In this document: in pieces, positions 25,224-32,727 of the stretch
Numbering within the stretch: position 1 is the first letter of the stretch
Layout: every line of letters starts with the position of its first letter
NCBI GenBank assembly: GCA_023451735.1
Contig: JAEXYH010000092.1
Location: 1-64,000 of the forward strand
Direction of reading: 5' to 3'
DNA: 64,000 nucleotides
DNA from: Pseudomonadota bacterium
Lineage (GTDB): Bacteria > Pseudomonadota > Alphaproteobacteria > Rhizobiales > Rhizobiaceae
Notes under the pieces: generated by a model
Told to the model about the DNA's origin: nothing
Seen by the model: only the letters and a program-made list of their open reading frames with translations
The model's database searches: none
Translations under genes and position numbers: made by a program

Positions 25224-26579
25224 ATGAAGCCAGCGGGCAACCCATTGCCGCACGTCAGCCAGAACGAGTTGCAGGCAATGGCCTACAGCGATCCGTTGAC
25301 GGGCTTGGGCAACCGCTACCGGTTGCGCGACAAGGTGCGTCTGCTTGCCGCCGAGCGTGCCGATGATCCGGCCCCCTTCGCCATCTGCATCGCCAATCTC
25401 GACGGCTTCAAGCCGATCAACGATCTCTTCGGTTCGGAAGCGGGCGACGAGATCCTCTGCCAAGTCGCCCATCGCCTGAAGGCATGCATGCCGGATGGCG
25501 CGACGGTGACGCGTCACGACGGTGACGAATTCGCCTTTGTCCTTCCTCTCGTCTTCGAGCGGGTAGGGGCGGAGCGCATCGGTCAGATGATGAAGGATGT
25601 TCTGTCCGCCCCGTATGATCTGGGCGACCGCAATGTGCGCCTGTCAGCATCCTTCGGTTTTGCCATCTATCCTTTTGCAGGTGAGGAATTCGAAAACCTG
25701 CTGAAGAGCGCCGAAACGGCCCTCTACCGGTCCAAGCGCCGCGGCCGCGCCCAGATCACCGTCTATTCCACCGAAATCGCCCAGGAAATGAAGCGCGCCA
25801 CGCAGATCGAGCAGGCGCTGCGCAATGCGATCATCACCGATGCGGTCGATGTCCATTTCCAGCCGATCGTCCGCATCCGTGATGGCATGGTGGCCGGTTT
25901 CGAGGCATTGGCGCGCTGGCGCGATGCCGATCTCGGCTTCGTCTCGCCCGCAGTCTTCGTACCGCTTGCCGAAGAGCGCGGTTTTATCGACGCGCTCTCC
26001 GATACGCTGCTGCGCAAGGCGGCCGAAGCGGCGCTCTCATGGCCCCGCGAGCTTTTCCTGTCGTTCAACCTGTCTTCCGCACAGCTGATGGATCCGGGCA
26101 CGTCGAGCAACATTCTCTCGACCCTCTCGCGTGTCGGTCTCGACCCTCGGCGTGTCGAACTGGAAATCACCGAAACCGCGGTAATGACATCTGCCGATAC
26201 CGCACAGCGTATCATCAGCGAATTGCGGGCAAATGGCGTACGCATCTCGCTCGACGATTTCGGCACCGGCCAGTCGAGCCTCGGCCGCTTGCGCGACTTC
26301 ACCTTCGACAAGGTGAAGATCGACCGCGCCTTCATCTCGCGCATCACCTCTGACCGCGCGTCCGAACATATCGTGCGCGCCATCATCGCCATGTGCCAGG
26401 GCCTTGATCTCGCCGTCGTCGCCGAAGGCATCGAGGAACAGGCCGACGCCGACATGCTGCGTTCGCTCGGCTGCGGCATGGGGCAGGGCTATCACTACGG
26501 CCGGCCGGCCGATGGCGCAGCCACCCTGCGGTATCTGCAGGATCACTATCATGATTTCATGGCGATCGAGCGGATCTGA
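25224..26579 (+). CDS. GGDEF-EAL domain protein (cyclic-di-GMP metabolism)
   Basis: A 451-residue protein that makes and/or breaks cyclic di-GMP. The GGDEF domain (about residues 15-170) begins MAYSDPLTGLGNRYRL; its signature is DGDEF at residues 99-103 instead of GGDEF, so cyclase activity is doubtful. The EAL domain (about 190-440) keeps GFEALARW (E227-A-L), LEITETAVM, LDDFGTGQSSLGRL (D344-D345) and KIDRAFI, and VAEGIEEQADADMLRSLGC, so phosphodiesterase activity is likely. No membrane segment or sensory domain is present. AGGA at 25214-25217 supports the ATG at 25224. It sits 86 bases after the PAS-REC gene and may receive its signal. Confidence 0.92.
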   Translation: MKPAGNPLPHVSQNELQAMAYSDPLTGLGNRYRLRDKVRLLAAERADDPAPFAICIANLDGFKPINDLFGSEAGDEILCQVAHRLKACMPDGATVTRHDGDEFAFVLPLVFERVGAERIGQMMKDVLSAPYDLGDRNVRLSASFGFAIYPFAGEEFENLLKSAETALYRSKRRGRAQITVYSTEIAQEMKRATQIEQALRNAIITDAVDVHFQPIVRIRDGMVAGFEALARWRDADLGFVSPAVFVPLAEERGFIDALSDTLLRKAAEAALSWPRELFLSFNLSSAQLMDPGTSSNILSTLSRVGLDPRRVELEITETAVMTSADTAQRIISELRANGVRISLDDFGTGQSSLGRLRDFTFDKVKIDRAFISRITSDRASEHIVRAIIAMCQGLDLAVVAEGIEEQADADMLRSLGCGMGQGYHYGRPADGAATLRYLQDHYHDFMAIERI

Positions 26580-26667
26580 GGGCGCGCACGGGGCGTACCC
26601 TTCACCATCCGAGCATCAAGGCACATCCGTCTCTTCCGGGCAGGTCATCCATATCAGCGTTAAGGCA

Positions 26668-26690
26668 GGTGGATAGCGTGCTATCTCACC
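26668..26690. promoter_or_regulatory. 23-bp imperfect palindrome between GGDEF-EAL gene and unknown gene
   Basis: GGTGGATAGC (26668-26677) pairs with GCTATCTCACC (26680-26690) with a single bulged base. No T-run follows, so a terminator is unlikely; an operator for the downstream gene is possible. Confidence 0.35.
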
Positions 26691-26819
26691 ACAAATGCAT
26701 TGAAGCTTGTTGCAGGCCCCCATACACCGCTCCTGGCGCAAGTTCTTGATGATTGCGACAGCCGATCCTCAGTTCGAGGAACGCGTATCGGTTTGAGTGG
26801 ATGCTGAGAAGGAATTCAG

Positions 26820-27218
26820 ATGTCGATCACTGTACAGAAAACAATCCCCGCTGCGCGCATGCGTCAATTCCAGCAGATGGTTGATCGGTGGCTCCAGGAA
26901 GGTCCAATCAAGCTCGCGACCAATGCCACGATAACTGCAATGGAAAACGCAGGTATCCCGCAGGCCGAGCAGGTAGCGATCATTGAGGACAGGGATATTA
27001 TCATGAGGCACAATATGCGCCTCGGCCTGATCAGTGAGGTATTCGCACCAGCCATAGAGAAGGCAGTGAAATTGTCTCGGTCAGGAAGCGAAGCGCAGGA
27101 CGAGATCGCTCGGTTGATCGTCACCGCGGTTGGTATCCGCCAAGATGATGACAGTGAACTGGTAACATTCGCGTTCGCCACTCAAAGTGACGCGGATGCA
27201 TTTCGTGAATCGATCTGA
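26820..27218 (+). CDS. Hypothetical protein, 132 residues
   Basis: I do not recognise this protein. It has 132 residues, is soluble and mainly helical, with no cysteine, signal peptide or membrane segment. It starts MSITVQKTIPAARMRQFQQM and ends with an acidic stretch DDDSELVTFAFATQSDADAF. The ribosome binding site AAGGAATTC just before the ATG is good. Codon use is less biased than in neighbouring genes (more A/T-ending codons such as ATA, TCA and AGG), which suggests recent acquisition or an orphan gene. It is flanked by about 240 and 270 bases of non-coding DNA. Confidence 0.6.
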   Translation: MSITVQKTIPAARMRQFQQMVDRWLQEGPIKLATNATITAMENAGIPQAEQVAIIEDRDIIMRHNMRLGLISEVFAPAIEKAVKLSRSGSEAQDEIARLIVTAVGIRQDDDSELVTFAFATQSDADAFRESI

Positions 27219-27488
27219 AAGCATCGCAGTCAGCAATTCTCGGTCCGGTAGAGAACCGGGACGAGTTTCGTAAAAGTTCCAATCGCTCAACATCAGTCCC
27301 TCTGAAATTGACGAAACAACGGTGACGGTGATCGATCTCGATGGGCGTAACGTAGCATCCGGCACCGCATAGCTCGTTTTCGAATGTCCGCAATTGGCGC
27401 TTTGCGGACACATGATGGCGCGTCTGCTTGTCGCGCGTCTTTCCCGCCTCGGCGATGATCATGCTTTGACTTCATCGAAGGGCAAGCA

Positions 27489-29531
27489 ATGTCGATGTCC
27501 AGCGATCCGCTTCTGCAGCCGTTTCAGCTCAAGCACCTGACGCTGAAAAACCGCATCATGTCGACGGCCCACGAGCCGGCTTACTCCGAAGACGGCATGC
27601 CGAAGGATCGCTACCGGCTTTATCATCTGGAAAAGGCCAGGGGCGGCATCGCCATGACCATGACGGCAGGTTCCGCCAGCGTCTCGGTCGACAGCCCTCC
27701 CGCCTTCGGCAATCTGCTTGCTTATAAGGACGAGATCGTTCCGTGGCTGAAACGTCTCACCGACGACTGTCACGAATACGGCACGGCGGTGATGATCCAG
27801 CTTACCCATCTCGGCCGGCGCACCAACTGGAACAAGGGCAACTGGCTTCCGGTTCTCAGCCCATCTCCCATCCGCGAGCCTGCCCACCGCGCCTTTCCCA
27901 AGGAAATGGAGGATTGGGACATCGAGCGGATCGTTTCCGACTATGCCGATGCCGCAGCCCGTATGCAGGAAGCTGGTCTCGATGGGATTGAGATCGAGGC
28001 TTACGGTCATTTGATGGATCAATTCTGGTCACCCGCCACCAACCGGCGGGAGGATGAATTCGGTGGTTCACTGGAAAACCGCATGCGCTTCTCGAACATG
28101 GTGCTGAAGGCGATCCGCAAATCAGTGGGGGCGGATTTCATCGTCGGCATCCGCATGGTGGCGGATGAGGACTGGGACAAAGGTCTTTCGCGCGAGGAGG
28201 GGATCGAGATAGCAAGGAGACTGGTTGCATCCGGCACTGTCGATTTCCTCAATGTCATCCGCGGCCATATCGATCACGATGCGTCGCTGAACGAGGTGAT
28301 CCCGATTCAGGGCATGGCCGCGTCGCCGCATCTGGATTTTGCCGGCGAGGTGAGGGCTGCGACGAAATTCCCTGTCTTTCATGCAGCCCGAATCGCCGAT
28401 GTCGCGACCGCCCGCCATGCGATCGCCGAGGGCAAGCTCGACATGGTGGGCATGACGCGCGCCCATATTGCCGACCCGCATATCGTAAAAAAGATCATGC
28501 GCGGCGAGGAGGCGCGTATCCGCCCGTGCGTCGGCGCGACCTACTGTCTTGACCGGATCTATGAGGGCGGCGAGGCGCTCTGTATTCACAATGCAGCAAC
28601 CGGCCGCGAGGCACTGATCTCCCATGACATTGCGTCCGCAAGCGAAACCCGTTGCGCCGTTGTCGTCGGGGCGGGGCCGGCTGGGCTTGAGGCCGCACGG
28701 GTTCTGGCGGAACGGGGGCATTCGGTCACCGTGCTGGAGGCGACCGGGCAAGCCGGCGGCCAGATCAACCTTCTCGTCCGCAACCCGCGACGGCGAGAAA
28801 TGATCGGTATCGTCGACTGGCGTCTGGCGGAACTCGAGCGTCTCGGCGTGGATATCCGTTATGACGTTTATGCCGAAGCAGATGATGTTCTGGCGCTTGA
28901 GCCAGACCTTGTCGTGGTTGCAACTGGGGGCGTCCCGCAGACGCCGGAACTGGAGGAGGGCGAGAGCCTCGTCACCAGCAGCTGGGACATCCTTGCCGGC
29001 ACGGCCAAGCCGCAGGGACCGGTTCTTCTTTTTGACGACAATGGTGGTCATCCCGGAATGAGCGCCGCCGAAATCATCGCATTGAATGGCGCAGAGCTCG
29101 AACTGGTGTCTCCCGAACGATTTTTCGCACCCGAAATGGGTGGCATGAATCATGTGCCTTACGCCAAAACCTTTGCCGAAAAGAATGTGAAGATCACGAT
29201 CAACACAAGGCTCAAGGCCGTTCGGCGCAGTGGCAACGGCCTGACTGCCATACTCGGTTCGGATTATTCACCAGCCATCGTTGAGCGGCATATCTCTCAG
29301 GTTGTCGTCGAACACGGCACGACGGCGAATAAGGATCTGTTCCTTGAACTGAAGCCCCTGTCGAGAAATCTGGGTGCGATCGACTACAAGGCTTTGATCG
29401 AGCGCCGGGCACCCCTGCTGGAGAAAAATGGCGAGGGTGGCTTCAATCTCGTGAGGATCGGCGATGCGGTCTCAAGCCGCAATATCCACGCGGCCATCTA
29501 CGAGGCGCTCAGGATCTGTTCTCTCCTGTAG
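27489..29531 (+). CDS. NADH:flavin oxidoreductase, N-methylproline demethylase-like
   Basis: A 680-residue two-part flavoenzyme. Residues 1-370 form an old-yellow-enzyme FMN barrel (PFQLKHLTLKNRIMSTAHEP, VMIQLTHLGRR, LDGIEIEAYGHLMDQFWSP). Residues 385-680 form a pyridine nucleotide/FAD module (CAVVVGAGPAGLEAARVLAERG). Between them RPCVGATYCLDR with a later CIHN gives three cysteines for an Fe-S cluster; trimethylamine dehydrogenase types have CxxC at the first position. This C-x5-C-x11-C layout is, as I recall, common in the dimethylglycine/N-methylproline demethylase group (DgcA, StcD). The substrate is probably an N-methylated compatible solute such as a stachydrine breakdown product, but no other catabolic gene is adjacent. 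Confidence 0.8.
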   Translation: MSMSSDPLLQPFQLKHLTLKNRIMSTAHEPAYSEDGMPKDRYRLYHLEKARGGIAMTMTAGSASVSVDSPPAFGNLLAYKDEIVPWLKRLTDDCHEYGTAVMIQLTHLGRRTNWNKGNWLPVLSPSPIREPAHRAFPKEMEDWDIERIVSDYADAAARMQEAGLDGIEIEAYGHLMDQFWSPATNRREDEFGGSLENRMRFSNMVLKAIRKSVGADFIVGIRMVADEDWDKGLSREEGIEIARRLVASGTVDFLNVIRGHIDHDASLNEVIPIQGMAASPHLDFAGEVRAATKFPVFHAARIADVATARHAIAEGKLDMVGMTRAHIADPHIVKKIMRGEEARIRPCVGATYCLDRIYEGGEALCIHNAATGREALISHDIASASETRCAVVVGAGPAGLEAARVLAERGHSVTVLEATGQAGGQINLLVRNPRRREMIGIVDWRLAELERLGVDIRYDVYAEADDVLALEPDLVVVATGGVPQTPELEEGESLVTSSWDILAGTAKPQGPVLLFDDNGGHPGMSAAEIIALNGAELELVSPERFFAPEMGGMNHVPYAKTFAEKNVKITINTRLKAVRRSGNGLTAILGSDYSPAIVERHISQVVVEHGTTANKDLFLELKPLSRNLGAIDYKALIERRAPLLEKNGEGGFNLVRIGDAVSSRNIHAAIYEALRICSLL

Positions 29532-29539
29532 AACGACGA

Positions 29540-29566
29540 AAGGGCGGCGCCGCAGCACCGCCCCTT
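29540..29566. terminator. Hairpin between convergent oxidoreductase and PRC-barrel genes
   Basis: AAGGGCGG (29540-29547) pairs with CCGCCCCTT (29558-29566) with one bulge. On the minus strand the stem is followed by TTCGTCGTTC, on the plus strand by GGTCAATC, so it is a modest terminator better suited to the minus-strand gene. Confidence 0.45.
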
Positions 29567-29619
29567 GGTCAATCATCCTCACATATCGAGTGGCGGATGA
29601 CTCGTTCCGGGCCTGAAGC

Positions 29620-30231
29620 TTACTGCTTCGGAGCCGTCGACGAGTTTGTGTCGCCACCCGTAGCGGGTGCTGCAGGCGCCGCAGGTGTTGCCGGCGCGGT
29701 AGTGGAAGACGTCGTGGTCGCGTCCGTTGCGGCCTGCTTGTCATCCAGTGTCTTGAACTCCGGAGCCGACTGGAGCGCTTCGGCCGTTTCCGTGGTGGTC
29801 AAACGCACATCATTGTTGTTTTCCGCATCGCGAGCCATGGTGACCTTGCTCATCGGCAGAGCGACATCCTTTTCGCCGATGCCAAGGAAACCGCCGACGC
29901 CGACCACGGCAGCGACGATGCCGCCATTCTCTTCGAGGATCAGGTCGTTCACATCACCGATGCTCTCGTTATTGGCGTTGTAAATCTGCTTGCCGATATA
30001 ATCGTTGGCACTGACCTGGGTTTCCGACTGTTCGGTCAGATAGGCCGCACCGCCTGCCGCGGACATGTCCGAGCCTGCCGTCGGTGCCGGTGCCGTCGTG
30101 CTTGACTCAGCCGGTGCGGTGGGAGCCGCCGGGGTGGCCGGCGTCGCATTGTTCGTCTGCGCAAATGCCGGTGCAAGGGCGGTGGACGTCATGAGGGCGG
30201 CCGCGATAAGTGCTCCAAGGGTCTTCTTCAT
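29620..30231 (-). CDS. Exported PRC-barrel domain protein
   Basis: A 203-residue periplasmic protein. The signal peptide is MKKTLGALIAAALMTSTALA followed by PAFAQ, with cleavage after AFA. An alanine/proline/threonine-rich linker reaches about residue 65. The PRC-barrel (about residues 75-150) is seen in YIGKQIYNANNESIGDVNDL and VVGVGGFLGIGEKDVALPMS. A second low-complexity Thr/Ala/Pro tail ends the protein. PRC-barrel proteins of this exported type are common stress-induced proteins in rhizobia, but no enzymatic role is known. An EcfG-type promoter lies 87 bases upstream. Confidence 0.88.
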   Translation of the reverse strand: MKKTLGALIAAALMTSTALAPAFAQTNNATPATPAAPTAPAESSTTAPAPTAGSDMSAAGGAAYLTEQSETQVSANDYIGKQIYNANNESIGDVNDLILEENGGIVAAVVGVGGFLGIGEKDVALPMSKVTMARDAENNNDVRLTTTETAEALQSAPEFKTLDDKQAATDATTTSSTTAPATPAAPAAPATGGDTNSSTAPKQ

Positions 30232-30317
30232 GGGGGATCCTGCCTTTTCCGTTTGTTATCGTTTCGTTAAAGCCGCCGCCCCGACTGGGAGGGGTCGCGG
30301 TGGCGCTTCGATAAGTC

Positions 30318-30343
30318 AAACAGAACGAAACAGAATTGGTTCC
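30318..30343 (-). promoter_or_regulatory. EcfG-type (general stress) promoter of the PRC-barrel gene
   Basis: On the minus strand GGAAC (30339-30343) is followed after 17 bases by GTTT (30318-30321). The alphaproteobacterial general stress sigma factor EcfG uses GGAAC-N16/17-CGTT, so the match is near perfect and the spacing is right. The transcript would start near 30311, about 80 bases before the start codon. Confidence 0.65.
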
Positions 30344-30400
30344 CGGATTGCCGGTTTTTTAGGCGGCTTTTGTGTCGATCCGATACCCGCCTATCGCCAT

Positions 30401-31282
30401 TCACAGGCGATAGGCGGGATCGTATTTGGCTTGCGCGCCGGTATCGACGGCGAAAGTGGCGCCCGCCATCGGATCGGAAGCCCGCCCGGCTTCATCCAGC
30501 CCTTCCCAGGCGGATGTCACGGCGATCCGGCCGGAACCGATGAAGGCCGGGCAGGTCGTACGTTTCGCCGGAAGCTGGTAGCGCTGGATAAAGGTTCCAT
30601 CCGCATTGTAGTGGTCGAGTGCTGCTTCGCCCCATCGGGCATTCCAAAGATGGCCGTTGGCGTCGCAGATCGATCCGTCGATCCCGCCCGCATCGCCGCT
30701 GCCATCAACAAAAAGCGACGGGCTGGCGGTCGGCAGGCCGGTTGCGGGGTCTATAGCCACCTTCATCAGCTTGTTGTTACGGGTATCGACGAAATACGCC
30801 GTTGCCGCATCGGGAGAAAAGCAGATCGAATTCGGGATGCTGATCCTGTCGTAGAGCTTTGTCACCACGCCTTTCGCAACATGATAGATCGAGCCCGCCC
30901 CATTGGCTGCCGTGCGCCCCATCGTGCCGATCCACAGGCTGCCCGAAGCGTGAACGCGACCATCATTCGAACGGTTTTCGTCATTGCCGGGTTCGAGTTC
31001 GCAATGCGGCGCCAGTTCTCCGGTCGATCGGTTGCGGATGAAAAGGCCTTTGTCGCTTCCAATCAACTGGCGCTCGTCATCGATGCGTGCAACGACGCTG
31101 GCCATGACCGTGAGAGGATGGATGGTTTCTGCGCCGCTTCTCAGATCCAGCCCATGCAGCGCCTTGCCGAGAATGTTGCACCACCAGAGCGTATTGGTCT
31201 CGGCTTCGAAGCTTGCTCCTTCCCCTAATTCGCACAGGGCTGAGGACAGAATCGTGCCCTTGAATGGATGAATGGATGCCAT
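30401..31282 (-). CDS. SMP-30/gluconolactonase family protein
   Basis: A 293-residue six-bladed propeller lactonase that opens sugar lactones in the cytosol. Conserved metal and catalytic positions lie in LCELGEGASFEAETN (Glu), SNDGRVHASGSLWIGTM (Asn-Asp-Gly), ISIPNSICFSPD (Asn) and GGIDGSICDANGHLWNARWG (Asp). This is the complete set seen in SMP-30 relatives such as arabinolactonase and xylonolactonase. There is no signal peptide. The sugar cannot be told from sequence, and no transporter or dehydrogenase gene is next to it. The gene stands alone, divergent from the LuxR-type regulator. Confidence 0.88.
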   Translation of the reverse strand: MASIHPFKGTILSSALCELGEGASFEAETNTLWWCNILGKALHGLDLRSGAETIHPLTVMASVVARIDDERQLIGSDKGLFIRNRSTGELAPHCELEPGNDENRSNDGRVHASGSLWIGTMGRTAANGAGSIYHVAKGVVTKLYDRISIPNSICFSPDAATAYFVDTRNNKLMKVAIDPATGLPTASPSLFVDGSGDAGGIDGSICDANGHLWNARWGEAALDHYNADGTFIQRYQLPAKRTTCPAFIGSGRIAVTSAWEGLDEAGRASDPMAGATFAVDTGAQAKYDPAYRL

Positions 31283-31653
31283 CGCCTACCTCCCGGATGC
31301 CATAAACCGATGTTTGTGGTCTATTCGCCACATCGTGGCCGAACTGTCCACATAGGGTTGTGGCCGGGCATGTCATCCCCAGCAAAAAAATGCGGCATGG
31401 TGTCCTAACGGGTAAACTCTGCTAAAGACGAGCAGCTGTCAGCATTGATAAAAATGTTGATCGCTGAAAAAATTAACATCTCTTTTAAGTCTGCAGTGGA
31501 AGCTCCTATATTGTTAGACACGCGATGCGGGAAGAAATGCAAGGACCTTGCAACTTTTGCCTTTTCTCCCATTGAGCGATCTCCGAAAATCACCTGAATG
31601 ATTCGTGTGCTTGCGCCGGTGATCCGGCGCATTCGGAACAGAGAAGTTAAAAA
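31283..31653. promoter_or_regulatory. Divergent promoter region of SMP-30 and LuxR-type genes
   Basis: 371 bases, AT-rich in its right half. For the LuxR gene TTTAAG (31484-31489) and TATATT (31507-31512) are 17 bases apart, a plausible promoter. TCAGC and GCTGA flank an AT-rich core near 31439-31466 and may be an operator. A perfect hairpin GCGCCGG-TGAT-CCGGCGC (31613-31630) sits in the leader, 23 bases before the ATG. No gene is seen. Confidence 0.45.
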
Positions 31654-32376
31654 ATGTCCAAAACGGAAACGGCCGCCGAACTGATGACCTTCGACGTTAA
31701 CGTCGAAGAGATCGCAGGTTTGAAGACCCAGTTCGATGTCTTCCGTTTCACCAAGAAGCTCGTCGAATTCTACGGCTTCAAGAATTTTATGGTTCTCAAC
31801 ATTCCGCCGGCCACAGCGCTCGGCCTTTCCGGCAGCGCCATCATCAACAACTGGCCGGCCGAACTCGTATCGCTGTTCGATCGCGAAGGCCTGATTCGCT
31901 CCAGTTTTGTTGTGCGCCAGCTGCGTCGCTCCGTGACCCCGTTCGCTTTCGACCTGGAGCGCGATGCCGAGACGCCGGAAATGAGCGCGGTCTTTGGCAG
32001 GTTCGGAATCGTTCGGGGTGCCTGCATTCCGGTTCACGATCCGGCGGGAGCCAGGGGCGCGGTCGTGATCGGCGGTTTGGGCGATGAGCCTAACCGGCAG
32101 CAGCTGATGGAGCTGACATTTACGGCGATCCATATTTTCGATCGGCTGGCCGAAATCCGCAACATGGACGTACGCGCAACCGATCTTTTGACCGATCGCG
32201 AGATCGACTGCCTTACATGGACGGCCGCCGGCAAGACGAGCGCCGAGATTGCCGATATCCTTGGCCTCTCGGAGCATACGGTCAATCATTACCTGAACCG
32301 CGCCGCCAAGAAGCTCGATACCGTTAATCGCACCCAAGCCGTGGCCAAGGCTTTGCGCATCGGGCTAATTAAATAG
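31654..32376 (+). CDS. LuxR-family transcriptional regulator lacking AHL-binding residues
   Basis: A 240-residue regulator. Residues about 20-160 have the fold of an autoinducer-binding domain. However, the segment that in TraR/LuxR reads Y..W..RY then DPIV is here INNWPAELVSLF then SSFVV, so the key Asp and Trp that hold acyl-homoserine lactone are missing. Residues about 175-240 are a LuxR helix-turn-helix (LTDREIDCLTWTAAGKTSAE, DILGLSEHTVNHYLNRAAKK). It is thus a LuxR solo that probably senses something else or nothing. No luxI-like synthase is nearby. It could belong to the VisN/VisR or BlxR-like groups; I cannot decide. Confidence 0.85.
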   Translation: MSKTETAAELMTFDVNVEEIAGLKTQFDVFRFTKKLVEFYGFKNFMVLNIPPATALGLSGSAIINNWPAELVSLFDREGLIRSSFVVRQLRRSVTPFAFDLERDAETPEMSAVFGRFGIVRGACIPVHDPAGARGAVVIGGLGDEPNRQQLMELTFTAIHIFDRLAEIRNMDVRATDLLTDREIDCLTWTAAGKTSAEIADILGLSEHTVNHYLNRAAKKLDTVNRTQAVAKALRIGLIK

Positions 32377-32496
32377 GCTTTCTCTAATCTGCACAATTGA
32401 TGTGCGGTGACTGTTTGCTGCAGTGCGAAATGCCCTCTAATTCGACGTTTATTCTCGAAACTACTCCGAAAAGGCTCGAAAAATCCCTCTTCCAGA

Positions 32497-32513
32497 CTGG
32501 CACGTTTCATGCT
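32497..32513 (+). promoter_or_regulatory. Sigma-54 (RpoN) promoter
   Basis: CTGGCACG-TTTC-ATGCT at 32497-32513 matches the consensus YTGGCACG-N4-TTGCW with one mismatch. The essential GG (-24) and GC (-12) are 10 bases apart, as required. Transcription would start near 32524. No NtrC- or NifA-type upstream site was recognised with confidence. Confidence 0.65.
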
Positions 32514-32523
32514 TGCTTAGAGA

Positions 32524-32632
32524 TAGGTCCAGAGGGGACTTAAGCAAAGCGTACCAAGAGACGCGAACAAGAAAAAGCCGTTGTCCGGATCGAGCGCCTC
32601 AAGGCCGCCATCCGGGCAGCGGCTTTATTCAT
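32524..32632 (+). ncRNA. Candidate sigma-54-dependent small RNA
   Basis: Between the expected start of the sigma-54 promoter (about 32524) and the hairpin ending at 32626 lie about 105 bases without a coding frame of note. The transcript would end in a strong stem followed by ATTCATCTT. The unstructured first half (GACTTAAGCAAAGCG region) could be a pairing region. This is inference from promoter plus terminator spacing; an alternative is an attenuated leader of mrp. Confidence 0.4.
32574..32626. terminator. 17-bp hairpin terminator upstream of mrp
   Basis: AAAGCCGTTGTCCGGAT (32574-32590) pairs along its full 17 bases with ATCCGGGCAGCGGCTTT (32610-32626), with two G-U pairs; the loop is 19 bases. 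On the plus strand TTTATTCATCTT follows, and on the minus strand the stem is followed by TTCTTGTT, so it can act in both directions. Confidence 0.75.
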
Positions 32633-32633
32633 C

Positions 32634-32663
32634 TTGCCGGTATGCAGCCGTAACTCCTATATA
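32634..32663 (+). promoter_or_regulatory. Possible promoter of mrp
   Basis: TTGCCG (32634-32639) and TATATA (32658-32663) are separated by 18 bases, 65 bases before the mrp start. The promoter lies just after the hairpin, which would isolate mrp from the upstream transcript. Confidence 0.5.
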
Positions 32664-32727
32664 ACGTCATGACTGTGCGCCGGGGCGACAAGCCCGAGAT
32701 GCACGAGAAGACAAGCAGGAGTTCGAC

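Larger units (their letters stand above)
32377..32727. other. Intergenic region between luxR-type gene and mrp
   Basis: 351 bases with several signals in one direction: a sigma-54 promoter (32497-32513), a strong hairpin (32574-32626) and then a vegetative promoter for mrp (32634-32663). No coding frame is convincing. The space between promoter and hairpin is about 100 bases, the size of a small RNA. Confidence 0.55.

Noticed and set aside
27121..27462. Minus-strand frames in the gap after the unknown 132-residue gene
   Set aside because: They overlap the plus-strand gene, lack a ribosome binding site and show no recognisable domain; at most they are remains of a lost gene.
31478..31495. TTAA pair near 31480 (TTAACATCTCTTTTAA) as a CtrA box
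   Set aside because: The spacing is 8 bases, not 7.
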